A stretch of DNA of 64,000 nucleotides from positions 62,001 to 126,000 of the forward strand of contig CAVQCG010000001.1 of the NCBI GenBank assembly GCA_963710975.1, read 5' to 3'. Source of the DNA: JBBQXH01 sp963710975. Lineage in GTDB: Bacteria > Actinomycetota > Thermoleophilia > Gaiellales > Gaiellaceae. Below, one piece after another: positions 25,694-34,490 of the stretch. The notes under the pieces are model-generated. The model was not told where the DNA came from. It made no database searches and saw nothing but the letters and a program-made list of their open reading frames with translations. A program made the position numbers and the translations under genes. The number at the start of each line of letters is the position of its first letter. Position 1 is the first letter of the stretch.

Positions 25694-26397
25694 CAGGTCT
25701 GTCGCAACCCCGCGAATCCCCGCATGATGGCGACCGCGTGAGACGTACCGATCCTGCCGGCGCCGGCGCTCACCATGTCCTCTGCGTCCTGTGCCGTCTC
25801 GATCCCGCCCGACGCCTTGACACCGAGGCTCTCCGGCAGGCAGTCGCGCAGGAGCTCGACGTCGTGGGTCGTGGCCCCATGCGCCGTATGGCCGGTCGAC
25901 GTCTCGACGAAGTCCACGCCTGCGTCCTCTGCGATCTTGCACACGAGCTTCTTCAGCTTGTCGTCGAGCGCCGAGCACTCGATCACGAGCTTCAGCAGGA
26001 CGATTCCCTTGCCAGCGTTGACGCTCTTTACCCGCACGGCTCGGACGAGGGCGACGAGCTCGTCGCGGACGAAGCGGAAGTCTCCGGACAGCAGCGCCGG
26101 CAGGTTGATGACGACCGCGAGCTCGTCGGCGCCGAACGCCACCGACTGCTCGGCTGATGCGATCTTCGCCCGGGTCGAGTCGGCTCCGAAGGGAAAGCTG
26201 ATCACCGTCCCGACCTTGACGTCGCAGCCACGGAGAGCCGCCACCGCATGCGGCACGAAGTACGGCAGCACGCAGGCACAGGCGACGTGGTGCGCACGCG
26301 CCTCCTCACAGAGCTGATCCACGTCGCCGACCGTCGCCGTCGGCCTGAGCAGCGTGTGGTCGATCGTCTTGGCGAGCTCTTCGAGCCGAAGTGGCAT
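25693..26397 (-). CDS. Deoxyribose-phosphate aldolase (DeoC)-like protein without the Schiff-base lysine
   Basis: This 234-residue protein aligns over its full length with DeoC: IDHTLLRPTATVGDV, CVLPYFVPHA, VISFPFGADSTRAKI, FVETSTGH and GVKASGGIETAQDA. In DeoC the carbinolamine lysine lies in FxKTSTG. Here it is Glu165 (FVETSTG). The proton-relay Asp of EIDxVIN is Ala94 (ELAVVIN). Lys194 in GVKASGG is kept. It therefore probably cannot act as a normal class I aldolase, although automatic annotation would call it deoC. It is translationally coupled to the TrpC-like gene. Confidence 0.75.
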   Translation of the reverse strand: MPLRLEELAKTIDHTLLRPTATVGDVDQLCEEARAHHVACACVLPYFVPHAVAALRGCDVKVGTVISFPFGADSTRAKIASAEQSVAFGADELAVVINLPALLSGDFRFVRDELVALVRAVRVKSVNAGKGIVLLKLVIECSALDDKLKKLVCKIAEDAGVDFVETSTGHTAHGATTHDVELLRDCLPESLGVKASGGIETAQDAEDMVSAGAGRIGTSHAVAIMRGFAGLRQT

Positions 26398-26430
26398 CGC
26401 GACGCCGGGGAGTCTACGCGAATCCGGCGG

Positions 26431-27975
26431 TCACGACTCGTGAGGAGTCGCGAGCTCGTGGACGAGAGGAGCGGTGTCGAAGGGCTCGAAGCCGACCTGG
26501 GTGGCGACGTCCTCGCTCGACGGGCGTGTCCCCTGGCGAAACAACTCGCGCAGGAAGTCTCCGGTCTCCGTCCGGCGCCACCAGTCGTCGCCGACGTCCC
26601 GACGGAGTGCCGCCCGTACCTGCGCGGCCCGAATCCACGCACGCAGGTAGTCGGCCGAGTAGAACCCACCGTCCATGTCCGCGAGATACCCGTCGCGCGG
26701 GTAGCGGAACCCGCTCGCTTCGGACACGAGTCGCTCGTACTCGCCGGCGTACTCCTCGGCGTGCTCGAAGTCGCTCCAGAACGCGAGCTCGTACGCAAGC
26801 TTCGCGGCGTAGCGGCGAAAGAGGAAGGCGTCGAGGAACCTCGTCGCCTCGGCGCGGTCGGCCGCCGCGTCGGCGTCCAGCCCGAAGTACTCCGCATGCC
26901 AGCCCGGCTCGTGCGTCAGCGACTCGACGAGGAACGAGTAGATCTCCGTCAGGGCATGATCGCGAGAGAGGCGCCGGTACGTGTACGGGAGCGTCGGGTC
27001 GCAACCGGCGTAGTGAAGCGCGTGCCCGGCCTCGTGGAGGAACGCCATGTAGTCGGAGAGTCCACCCTGCGCCCGGGTGATCAGGTGGACGACTCTCGGT
27101 GGATCCGACGCGATGACGCAGGCGCGCGGATTCTTCTGCGGCCTGTCGTCCAGATCGGGCCGGATGCCCTTCTCCGACTCGAGGTCGAAGCCGAGCGAGG
27201 CGAGCGAGGCCACGCAGACCGGGACGGATCGCTCCTTCGTGTACGTGCCTGCGAGCGGCGACATGCGTCGGACGTAGGCGACATGGGCAGACGACGGCTG
27301 CGCCTCCCGACCCTCGCCGAGGATGCGGTCGAGCCACTCGTCGCCGAGCGCCTCGTACGGGCTGTCGAGCGAGCTCGAGGCCTCCCTCAGGGTCGCATCG
27401 AGACCATGGAGGTCGATCTGCTTCAGCTCGGCGCTGCGGCCGACCGGGTCCGATTCCCCCGAGAGGTCTGCCTCGATCGCCTCGCCCGCGCGCATCAGCT
27501 CGAGCCGGTCTCCATTGAAGGCTGCGGACGCGGCGAGCGTGATGCGGCCGAGATCCTCGCGGTCGGCATAGGGCTCGACCACGGCGAGCTTCGCCTGGGC
27601 CGCGCGAAGCGCGAGTTGTTCGCCTCCGAAGTCGACCCGGCAGGCGAGGATCGCGTTCTCGAGCTCGTCGGAGCGCTCCGCGAGCTCGGCTGAGACGATC
27701 CCACCCTCGCACGCCTCGCGAAGACGGAAGATGCGCTCCGGGTCGCCGTTCTCGCCGCGCTCGACGGCGTTCGCGAGAGCCGCATGCTGCGCTCGGGTGA
27801 AGAGGTCCGAGAACCGGGCGACGATCGCCGCCTGCTCGCTCGTCTCCTTCTCGCCGACCCGAACGGCCCTGGCCTCCTCCGAGCGCTCGTAGAGGTAGCG
27901 CGCAAGCTCGGCCTCGAACTCGTCAGCCGTCAGTACGTCCGTCAATGTTCCTCCCTTTTCAGCCGGCTTTTTCAC
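26431..27975 (-). CDS. M3-like zinc oligopeptidase
   Basis: This 514-residue metallopeptidase has the HExxH motif in AFLHEAGHALHYAG at about residue 317 and the downstream zinc Glu in the HALTEIYSFLVESL region. The rest is alpha-helical, as in oligoendopeptidase F/thimet-type M3 enzymes. It should cleave short peptides in the cytoplasm. The frame opens with GTG at 27975, overlapping the era stop by GTGA. A TTG at 27945 has a stronger ribosome site (GGGAGG, 4 nt before) and may be the true start. Confidence 0.8.
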   Translation of the reverse strand: MKKPAEKGGTLTDVLTADEFEAELARYLYERSEEARAVRVGEKETSEQAAIVARFSDLFTRAQHAALANAVERGENGDPERIFRLREACEGGIVSAELAERSDELENAILACRVDFGGEQLALRAAQAKLAVVEPYADREDLGRITLAASAAFNGDRLELMRAGEAIEADLSGESDPVGRSAELKQIDLHGLDATLREASSSLDSPYEALGDEWLDRILGEGREAQPSSAHVAYVRRMSPLAGTYTKERSVPVCVASLASLGFDLESEKGIRPDLDDRPQKNPRACVIASDPPRVVHLITRAQGGLSDYMAFLHEAGHALHYAGCDPTLPYTYRRLSRDHALTEIYSFLVESLTHEPGWHAEYFGLDADAAADRAEATRFLDAFLFRRYAAKLAYELAFWSDFEHAEEYAGEYERLVSEASGFRYPRDGYLADMDGGFYSADYLRAWIRAAQVRAALRRDVGDDWWRRTETGDFLRELFRQGTRPSSEDVATQVGFEPFDTAPLVHELATPHES

Positions 27976-28832
27976 AGCCCCAACCGTTCCAGCAGCGCGT
28001 CATCGCGGCGCCACTTCGGCTTCACCTTCACGCGGAGATCAAGGTAGACGGAACCACCCAGCAGCCGCTCGATCTCGGGGCGCGCGCGGGTCCCGATCTC
28101 CCTGACCATGCTGCCGCCTTTGCCCACGACGATCTGCTTCTGCGACTGCGTCTCCACGAGAATCGTCGCCGAGACGCGCCTGTCGGCGATCTCCTCCACC
28201 TCCACCATGATCGCGTGCGGCACCTCCTCTCGCGTCAGCGACAGAGCCTTCTCGCGAACGAGCTCGGAGATGCGCAGCTCGAGCGGCGTGTCCGTCAGCT
28301 CGCCGTCCGGGAAGTACTGCGGACCCTCGGGCAACAGTGCCGCAAGGTCGTCGCGCAGCTCCGGCACCCCGGCGCCTGTCACGGCGCTGACCGGATGGAG
28401 CGCGTGGAACTCCCCGAGCGCCGCGGCGACGGTGATCTGCTCGGCGATCTGCCCGGGCGTACGCCGGTCGACCTTGTTCAGTGCAATCACGACAGGCACC
28501 GCGCCTCCGAGAACCCGTTTCGCGATGAACCGGTCGCCTGGCCCGATCTGCTCGTCGGCGGCGAGCACGAACAGCATCGCGTCGACGTCTCCGAGCGACT
28601 GGTCGACCCGGCGCTGCATCCTCTCGGTGAGCGCGTCGCGCGGTCGTTGGAAGCCGGGAAGATCGACCAGCACGAGCTGATACCCGTCGCCGTTGACGAC
28701 CCCGTGGACGCGATGACGTGTGGTCTGCGGCTTGTTCGAGACGATGGCGACTTTGCCCCCACAAAGGGCGTTCACCAGCGTCGACTTGCCGACGTTCGGC
28801 CGGCCGGCGACCGCCACGAATCCGCTCCTCAT
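27972..28832 (-). CDS. era: GTPase Era
   Basis: This 286-residue GTPase assists 16S rRNA 3'-end maturation and 30S assembly. G motifs are GRPNVGKSTLVN (G1), a G2 Thr in PQTTRHR, DLPGFQ (G3) and NKVD (G4). The C-terminal KH domain has the hallmark KQIVVGKGGSMVREIGTRAR. I chose ATG 28832 (MRSGFVAVAGRPNVGKS), which overlaps the cdd stop. It lies in the common ybeY-dgkA-cdd-era order. Confidence 0.96.
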   Translation of the reverse strand: MRSGFVAVAGRPNVGKSTLVNALCGGKVAIVSNKPQTTRHRVHGVVNGDGYQLVLVDLPGFQRPRDALTERMQRRVDQSLGDVDAMLFVLAADEQIGPGDRFIAKRVLGGAVPVVIALNKVDRRTPGQIAEQITVAAALGEFHALHPVSAVTGAGVPELRDDLAALLPEGPQYFPDGELTDTPLELRISELVREKALSLTREEVPHAIMVEVEEIADRRVSATILVETQSQKQIVVGKGGSMVREIGTRARPEIERLLGGSVYLDLRVKVKPKWRRDDALLERLGL

Positions 28833-29200
28833 GCCGGTAGATCGAACGCGTCGGGGAGGAGCTCGTCCGGACGGCGCACGGCGAGCGCGCCCGCGGCGGC
28901 CGGGAAGACGACTCGCTCGACGCAGAATTCCAGCATCCATTGGCGGCACGCGCCGCACGGCGAGGCGGTCACGGCGACCGCCTCCACCTGCCCGGGCCCG
29001 ATGCCACCAGCGATCGCCGCGGCAAGCGCGGCCCGCTCGGCGCAGAGCGAAAGACCGTACGACGCGTTCTCGACGTTCGCAGCCGTAACGACACGCCCGT
29101 CACGCGCAAGCACCGCCGCGCCGACGGCGAAGCTCGAATACGGCGCGTATGCCCGCTGCGACGCAGCAACGGCCCGATCGAGGAGCGCGCGGTCATCCAC
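28829..29200 (-). CDS. cdd: Cytidine deaminase
   Basis: This 123-residue tetrameric-type pyrimidine salvage enzyme hydrolyses cytidine and deoxycytidine to uridine forms. APYSSFAVGAAVL is the substrate-binding start. The zinc motifs are NVENASYGLSLCAERAAL (Cys and catalytic Glu) and ASPCGACRQWMLEF (PCxxC). Length is typical. The GTG start at 29200 directly follows the DgkA-PAP2 stop, and the end overlaps era by 4 nt. Confidence 0.95.
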   Translation of the reverse strand: MDDRALLDRAVAASQRAYAPYSSFAVGAAVLARDGRVVTAANVENASYGLSLCAERAALAAAIAGGIGPGQVEAVAVTASPCGACRQWMLEFCVERVVFPAAAGALAVRRPDELLPDAFDLPA

Positions 29201-29202
29201 GG

Positions 29203-29994
29203 CTAGCCGAACGCCTGGAAGAGTGCCAGCGTGATCCCGGCACCGAGCACCGAGCCGGCAGCGACCTCGAGCGTCGAGTGGATGCCCGACTCGACCCGCG
29301 TCTGCGCGACGAGGAACGCGAGGACGAAGGCAATCGCTGAGACAAGGACGCGGTGAGCGTACCCCTCGGTCACGAAGGTGATCGCCATCCAGCCCGCGAA
29401 CGCGAGGGCGGCGTGACCGGAAGGGAAGCCACCCCGCATCGGGGTCCCCCGGCCGGTGATCGCCTTGACCGTGATGACCGACAGGATGACGACGAGCAGC
29501 ACGATGACCGTCAGGTAGAGAGGCGCGTCGCGCAGACGGATGAACAGGCTGTTCGTGGGCCGGCCGAGGCGGTCGGCGAGGACGAGATACCCGACGACGA
29601 TCGCGTTGACGGCCGCGATCAGGACGGCGCCCGCGGCGATGTCCTTCGCGAGCTTCGCCAGCGGGTCGAACGAGGTGGTCGCGATGTCGGTCGCGGCCTC
29701 GATCGCGGTGTTGATCATCTCGGTGATCAGGACGAACGCGATCGCGAGCAGCAGGGCGACGAGCTCCAGCCGAGACACGTCGTAGGCGAACGCGAGGATC
29801 AGCACGACGATCGCGATTGCGAAGTGGATCCGCATGTTCCGCTGCGTGCGGAGCACCCAGATGACACCCTCGAAGGCGTAATTGAAGCTCTGGATGATCG
29901 ACGGGGTGCCACGCCGAAGTGACGGCACCTCCGGCCGCGGAGTCGGGCTCCGCCGGAACGGAGACCGTCGCTCCGGAGGCTTGGTCGCGCTCAT
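29203..29994 (-). CDS. Fusion of prokaryotic diacylglycerol/undecaprenol kinase and PAP2 phosphatase
   Basis: This 263-residue membrane protein has two enzyme domains. Residues 35-150 are DgkA-like, with NMRIHFAIAIVV, LITEMINTAIEAATD (the conserved Glu/Asn/Thr/Ala/Glu helix) and AKDIAAGAVLIAAVNA. Residues 155-263 are PAP2-like, with GFPSGHAALAFAG (SGH) and TRVESGIHSTLEVAAG (the motif 3 His, with Glu in place of the usual Asp). Gram-positive DgkA proteins phosphorylate undecaprenol and PAP2 enzymes dephosphorylate undecaprenyl diphosphate, so the fusion may manage the lipid-carrier pool. The N-terminal 30 residues are basic and proline-rich. Confidence 0.88.
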   Translation of the reverse strand: MSATKPPERRSPFRRSPTPRPEVPSLRRGTPSIIQSFNYAFEGVIWVLRTQRNMRIHFAIAIVVLILAFAYDVSRLELVALLLAIAFVLITEMINTAIEAATDIATTSFDPLAKLAKDIAAGAVLIAAVNAIVVGYLVLADRLGRPTNSLFIRLRDAPLYLTVIVLLVVILSVITVKAITGRGTPMRGGFPSGHAALAFAGWMAITFVTEGYAHRVLVSAIAFVLAFLVAQTRVESGIHSTLEVAAGSVLGAGITLALFQAFG

Positions 29995-30368
29995 CAGGAG
30001 AGCGACGCCTCGCGCGCTTCCATCTCGGCGCCGTGGTCGTAGCCGAGGAGATGGAGGAGCCCGTGCACGAGCGGCCGCTGCCAGCTCTCGCCGACGACCT
30101 GAGGACAGATGACCACATCGCCGAGCTGGCGCGGCACACCAGCGTCGAGCGGATCGCAGCCGTCGATCGGGAAGGAGAGCACGTCCGTCGCCTCGTCGAT
30201 TCCGAGGTGCTCGCACTTGAGAGCCCGGATCTCGTCCGTCCCGACGAGCGCGATGCCGAGGTCGCCGGACTCGATCCCTTCGGCCGCGAGCGTGCGACGT
30301 GCGAGAGTCGCGATGGCGCCTTCGTCCGCCGGCAAGCCGCTTCGGTTGGCGAGCTCGATCTCGATCAC
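29994..30368 (-). CDS. ybeY: Endoribonuclease YbeY
   Basis: This 124-residue zinc-dependent endoribonuclease takes part in 16S rRNA 3' processing and ribosome quality control. The metal site is LVHGLLHLLGYDHG (three His), preceded by TDVLSFPID and GDVVIC. The start is GTG 30368, just after the phoH stop, and the stop overlaps the DgkA-PAP2 ATG. This is the classic phoH-ybeY-dgkA-cdd-era order. Confidence 0.95.
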   Translation of the reverse strand: MIEIELANRSGLPADEGAIATLARRTLAAEGIESGDLGIALVGTDEIRALKCEHLGIDEATDVLSFPIDGCDPLDAGVPRQLGDVVICPQVVGESWQRPLVHGLLHLLGYDHGAEMEAREASLS

Positions 30369-30373
30369 CGGAG

Positions 30374-31333
30374 CTACCGGCGCCGCTGGGTGCCCGTCTC
30401 GTCGGCGTGACGCTTGTACGCCTCGACGATGCTCTGGACGAGCTTGTGCCGGACGACGTCCTGGTTTCCGAACTCGACGAACGCGATCCCCTCGATCTCG
30501 CGCAGGATGTCACTCACCTGGATGAGCCCGGACGCCTGGTCTCGCGGCAGGTCGATCTGCGTGACATCGCCCGTGACGACGACCTTCGAGCCGAAGCCGA
30601 GGCGCGTCAGGAACATCTGCATCTGCTCCGGGCTGGTGTTCTGCGCCTCGTCGAGGATGATGAAAGAGTCGTTGAGCGTACGCCCTCGCATGAACGCGAG
30701 CGGCGCGACCTCGATCATGCCCTTCTCGATGTACGAGGCGAGCCGGTCAGCGTCGAGCATGTCGTAGAGCGCGTCGAACAGCGGACGCAGGTACGGATCG
30801 ACTTTCGCGAGCATGTCGCCCGGCAGGAACCCGAGCCTCTCCCCCGCTTCGACGGCCGGCCGTGTCAGGATGATCCTCCCCACCTCGCGATCGGCCAGCG
30901 CGGACACGGCAAGCGCCATCGCCAGGTAGGTCTTGCCCGTGCCAGCCGGACCGATGCCGAAGGTGATCGTGCACCGACGGATCGCGTCGACGTAATGCTT
31001 CTGGTTGACCGTCTTCGGAGTGATCTTCTTCCCGCGGTGCCGCCACACGACGTCCTCGAGGACGTCGCGGACGTCAGTCGACTCCTCGAGGGCGCCCAGG
31101 ACGGCGTCGACCGTGCCCGGGCCGATCACGTGGCCGCCCTCGACGAGCTCGACGAGCTCACCGACCACGGTTCGCGCGCCCTCGACCTCGTCGGCGTCAC
31201 CCTCGAGCGTCAGGCGGTTCCCGCGCAGCAGGATCGAGCAGCCGAACCGATCACGAAGCGCCCCGAGGATGCCGTCGTCGATGCTTCCGAGCTCGGCCGC
31301 AACCTCATTGGGTACCGATAGAACTTCCTGCAA
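30374..31333 (-). CDS. phoH: PhoH-like ATPase
   Basis: This 319-residue protein is of the PhoH family, usually next to ybeY, with a suspected role in RNA metabolism. Its N-terminal region holds a KH-like fold (GCSILLRGNRLTLEGDADEV). The RecA-like ATPase follows with Walker A GIGPAGTGKTYLAMA, ILTRPAVEAGERLGFLPGD, Walker B FIILDEAQNTSPEQMQMFLTR and VTGDVTQIDL. The start is taken as TTG 31333, since no ATG or GTG precedes MQEVLSVPNE. The exact start is uncertain. Confidence 0.94.
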   Translation of the reverse strand: MQEVLSVPNEVAAELGSIDDGILGALRDRFGCSILLRGNRLTLEGDADEVEGARTVVGELVELVEGGHVIGPGTVDAVLGALEESTDVRDVLEDVVWRHRGKKITPKTVNQKHYVDAIRRCTITFGIGPAGTGKTYLAMALAVSALADREVGRIILTRPAVEAGERLGFLPGDMLAKVDPYLRPLFDALYDMLDADRLASYIEKGMIEVAPLAFMRGRTLNDSFIILDEAQNTSPEQMQMFLTRLGFGSKVVVTGDVTQIDLPRDQASGLIQVSDILREIEGIAFVEFGNQDVVRHKLVQSIVEAYKRHADETGTQRRR

Positions 31334-31368
31334 CGAATCCAGTCTAGAGGCCGCTCAACCTGCCGATG

Positions 31369-31806
31369 CTAGGCGAGCTTCTCGCGGACGATCTGGCTGA
31401 CGCCGGATCCGTCGGCACGCCCGGCCACCTGCGGCATCACATCCGCCATGACCCGCCCGAGGTCCCGCAGCGACGTTGCGCCGGTCTCGGCGATGGCATC
31501 GTCGACGATGGCCTCGATCTCCTCCTCGGTGAGAGGCTCCGGAAGCAGAACCTCGAGGATCTCCAGCTCCGCCGCCTCACGATCGGCCTGCTCCTCGCGA
31601 CCGGCGTCTCTGAACGCAGTCTCGGCCTCGGCCCGGCGCTTGCGCTCTCGCTGGAGAACCTGCAGCTCCTCGTCCTCCTTCAACGGTCGCTGGAGATCCT
31701 TCTCCGCGGCGCGGAGCGACGACAGCGTCAGGCGTAGCGTTGCGACTCGCACCTCGTCGCGGGCCCGCATCGCGTCCTTCAGCTCGCTCTCGATTCGCGT
31801 GATCAT
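31369..31806 (-). CDS. yqeY: GatB/YqeY domain protein
   Basis: This 145-residue YqeY-family protein resembles the C-terminal tail domain of GatB, which binds tRNA. Features are MITRIESELKDAMRARDEVR, TLRLTLSSLRAAEKD, LLPEPLTEEEIEAIV and GRVMADVMPQVAGRADG. Its role alone is not established. The ATG at 31806 overlaps the hinT stop by ATGA. Confidence 0.92.
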   Translation of the reverse strand: MITRIESELKDAMRARDEVRVATLRLTLSSLRAAEKDLQRPLKEDEELQVLQRERKRRAEAETAFRDAGREEQADREAAELEILEVLLPEPLTEEEIEAIVDDAIAETGATSLRDLGRVMADVMPQVAGRADGSGVSQIVREKLA

Positions 31807-32144
31807 GGAAACGGCAGCGCCTTTCCGCCGAGGATGTGCCAGTGGAGATGAAACACGGTCTGGCCCGCTTCCGGCCCGACGTTGACGATCACACGGTAGT
31901 CGTCCAGGCCCACGACTGTCGCCGTCTGGGCCACGAACTCGAGCATGCGCTTCGATTCGTCCGCGCTGAACCCGGCGATCTCGCGGAACGTCTCGAGGTG
32001 GCGCTCGGGCAGAACGAGCAGGTGGACGGGAGCCTTCGGCGCCCGATCCTCGATCGCGAGGAAGCCCTCGGTGCGATTGACGACCGTCGACGGGAGCTCG
32101 CCTCGGGCGATCCGGCAGAAGACGCAGGACTCGCTGCCCGTCAA
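31803..32144 (-). CDS. hinT: HIT family (HinT) purine nucleoside phosphoramidase
   Basis: The 113 residues begin at TTG 32144 (LTGSESCVFCRIARGELPS), which overlaps the mtaB TGA. Zinc-type CxxC is present at the N-terminus, and the catalytic triad is FHLHWHILGG. HinT hydrolyses AMP-lysine and other nucleoside phosphoramidates. A longer in-frame opening exists upstream but has out-of-frame composition and lies inside mtaB, so it was not used. Confidence 0.93.
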   Translation of the reverse strand: MTGSESCVFCRIARGELPSTVVNRTEGFLAIEDRAPKAPVHLLVLPERHLETFREIAGFSADESKRMLEFVAQTATVVGLDDYRVIVNVGPEAGQTVFHLHWHILGGKALPFP

Positions 32145-33328
32145 GCTGCCACGATCCCCTCGTCCGTGACGGCCGCGCCTCGCACGCGAACAAGCTCGCC
32201 GACCGGGCCGTCGATGAGCCACGGCGAATAGTCGTCGCCATACCCCCGGCCCGGGCGGTCGACGAGGACGACGTCGTTCTGCCCGATCTTCCCGCGCCAG
32301 CGGGCCAGGCAGGCATCGTGCGACGTTGCGCGAAGTCGCGCGCCTCGCTCACGCTTGGCCGCAGGCGGAACGGGGTCCACAGCCGCAGTTCGGGTACCGG
32401 GCCGCGGCGAGTAGGGAAAGACGTGCACCTTGGTGATCCCGGCACGCTCGACGACCGCGATTGTCCGCTCGAACGCTGCCTCGTCCTCGCCGGGGAAGCC
32501 GACGATCACGTCGGTCGTCAGGTTGAAGCCCTCCGCGCGCTCGACCCGTCGCAGATAGCCGGACGCCGTGTACCGACGACCCATCGCACCGAGGACACCG
32601 TCGTCGCCCGACTGGAGCGGGACGTGCAGGTGCGGTGATACCGCAGCGGTCTCGCGCATCGCGCCGATGAGGCCCTCGCTCACGTGATTCACCTCGACAG
32701 AGGAGAGCCTCAGGCGCTCGAGCCCCTCGATCCGCCCTGCCTCGCGGATGAGGCGCGGAAGCGTGTAGCCGGCCTCACGATCGCGGTAGCAGCCGAGATT
32801 GATACCTGTCAGGACGATCTCGCGGTGTCCCTGCGTAACCCTCCGACGGATCTCCGCGAAGACTGCGGCGGCGGGACGGCTCCTGCTCGAGCCTCTGACC
32901 TGTGGGATCACGCAGAACGAGCACGAGAAGCTGCAACCGTCCTGGATCTTCACGAACGCCCGGACGCGCTCCACGCCGAAATCATCGCGGACGCAGCCGA
33001 CCTCACCAACGTCCGCTGCGACGTATGCCGGGGTGTCCTCGCTGCGAAGCGACACGACCGACACGTTCTCGGGGAGACCCGTGAAGGCACCCTCGAGGTT
33101 CGCGCCGCACCCGACGAGGTACACGCGGGCCGAGCGGCGCGCTGCGCGCCGCGCCGCCTTTCGCGACTTCGAGACCGCCTCGCGGGTGACGCAGCACGTG
33201 CTGATGACCGAGACGTCACCGCCCTCTGACACCGGGGTATGCCCGGCAGCAGCGAGGCGCTCGCGAACCGCTTGTGCATCGGCGTGGGAAACCTTGCAGC
33301 CGAGGAAATCCGCAGAGAACGTCGCCAC
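32141..33328 (-). CDS. mtaB: tRNA t6A37 methylthiotransferase MtaB
   Basis: This 395-residue radical-SAM enzyme adds methylthio to t6A at position 37 of tRNAs. The N-terminal UPF0004 domain has Cys ligands in FLGCKVSHAD, STCCVT and VGCGAN. The radical-SAM cluster motif is CSFSCSFCVIP. VNHVSEGLI, LHVPLQSGDDGVL and TDVIVGFPGEDEAAFE are family hallmarks, and a short TRAM domain lies at the end (GKIGQNDVVLVDRPG). It is the first gene of the mtaB-hinT-yqeY coupled block. Confidence 0.95.
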   Translation of the reverse strand: MATFSADFLGCKVSHADAQAVRERLAAAGHTPVSEGGDVSVISTCCVTREAVSKSRKAARRAARRSARVYLVGCGANLEGAFTGLPENVSVVSLRSEDTPAYVAADVGEVGCVRDDFGVERVRAFVKIQDGCSFSCSFCVIPQVRGSSRSRPAAAVFAEIRRRVTQGHREIVLTGINLGCYRDREAGYTLPRLIREAGRIEGLERLRLSSVEVNHVSEGLIGAMRETAAVSPHLHVPLQSGDDGVLGAMGRRYTASGYLRRVERAEGFNLTTDVIVGFPGEDEAAFERTIAVVERAGITKVHVFPYSPRPGTRTAAVDPVPPAAKRERGARLRATSHDACLARWRGKIGQNDVVLVDRPGRGYGDDYSPWLIDGPVGELVRVRGAAVTDEGIVAA

Positions 33329-33361
33329 GCGGCCGATCGTATCCGACCGTGAGGGTCGGCC

Positions 33362-33712
33362 TTATCGCCGACTCGAAGCGCCCGGCGAAGGGACTGCTCG
33401 CCGGTGCGCGATCGCATAGAGGGCGACACCGCCGGTGGCGATCAGGGTTCCGGCGACGAGCCAGGGAATGGGATCAAGAGCGCCTCCTCCCGGCTGCTCG
33501 CGCCAGTTCAGGGCGGCAACGGCAACGCACACGGCCCCCACGCCGGCGAGCGCGCCCAGAGCCTCGGGCCATGGACGCGCCCGGCGCGCGACCACCACGA
33601 GAAGAACGATCGCGACAGGAGCCACGAAGATTCCGATCGACAGGACCGCCAGGAGGGCGAGGAAAATGGCGCCCCCGGTGAGGGCCCATGCGAAGAACCA
33701 CCGCCAGCCCAT
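33362..33712 (-). CDS. Small membrane protein of unknown function
   Basis: The 116 residues begin at ATG 33712 (MGWRWFFAWALTGG) and contain four predicted transmembrane helices (about 6-24, 27-44, 53-70 and 78-97) and a basic tail (HRRAVPSPGASSRR). I recognise no family. It lies between prmA and mtaB, 17 nt after the prmA stop, so it is likely part of the same transcript. A weak ribosome site makes the start uncertain. Confidence 0.6.
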   Translation of the reverse strand: MGWRWFFAWALTGGAIFLALLAVLSIGIFVAPVAIVLLVVVARRARPWPEALGALAGVGAVCVAVAALNWREQPGGGALDPIPWLVAGTLIATGGVALYAIAHRRAVPSPGASSRR

Positions 33713-33729
33713 CTTGTGATGGTAGCTCG

Positions 33730-34464
33730 CTACCGTCCGTAGAGCTCGGCCGCCCAGCCGTCGAGCTCGCGCCGATCGAGGCATGACCATCCGGAAAGTG
33801 CGATCAGGTCGGCAGCCAGGTACCCCGACGCGACAAGGAGCGGCGACTGGATCCGGCTTGCGACGCTCTCGACGAGACCTCGCTCGAGGTTCGCGAGAAC
33901 GAGCCCGGACGCCGGAATCGGGTCGACGAGCGCATCGCCGAGCCGAACGTCGATTGCGACGTCGTTCGCGACCGCGTTCTCGCGCGCCGCGGCGACCGCT
34001 TCCCGCTCGCGGTCGAGTGCGACGACCGGCCCGAAGCCAAGCTTCGCAGCTGCGATGGAGAGCACTCCGGATCCGCAGCCGACGTCGACGACAGATGTCG
34101 GCTTCTGACCGAGCAGGAGCTCGAGGCAGAGCCGCGTCGTTGCGTGAGATCCGGTCCCGAACGCCTGGCCCGGGTCGATGACGACTGGCACCGAGCCCGG
34201 GTCGACGGCCTCCCACGGCGGGCCGAGCCAGAGCGGTCCTACCCGGGCGGGTCGGTGAAACATGCGCCACGCGGTCTCCCAGCCGGCATCGATCTCAGCC
34301 GACTCCGCGGCGCCGAACTCGGCCCGGATCTGCCCCTCTCTCTCGGCGCTCACGTATGCGACGAGCACCAGCTCACCGGCAGTGGTTTCCTCTTCGAATC
34401 CCTCCGGGCAGAGCTCGAGCAGACTCGCTCTACCCTCTTCAGCACGCTCGGCAGGGAGCCGCAC
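33730..34464 (-). CDS. prmA: Ribosomal protein L11 methyltransferase-like protein
   Basis: This 244-residue enzyme belongs to the PrmA family, which trimethylates ribosomal protein L11 with SAM. PGQAFGTGSHATTRLCLELL and VVDVGCGSGVLSIAAAKLGF are diagnostic, and LVLANLERG takes the place of the usual NILA motif. The N-terminal substrate domain is shorter than in E. coli. The GTG start is at 34464, 26 nt after dnaJ, giving the frequent hrcA-dnaJ-prmA order. Confidence 0.9.
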   Translation of the reverse strand: MRLPAERAEEGRASLLELCPEGFEEETTAGELVLVAYVSAEREGQIRAEFGAAESAEIDAGWETAWRMFHRPARVGPLWLGPPWEAVDPGSVPVVIDPGQAFGTGSHATTRLCLELLLGQKPTSVVDVGCGSGVLSIAAAKLGFGPVVALDREREAVAAARENAVANDVAIDVRLGDALVDPIPASGLVLANLERGLVESVASRIQSPLLVASGYLAADLIALSGWSCLDRRELDGWAAELYGR

Positions 34465-34490
34465 CGAGACGCGCCGAACGATCGCTCCGG

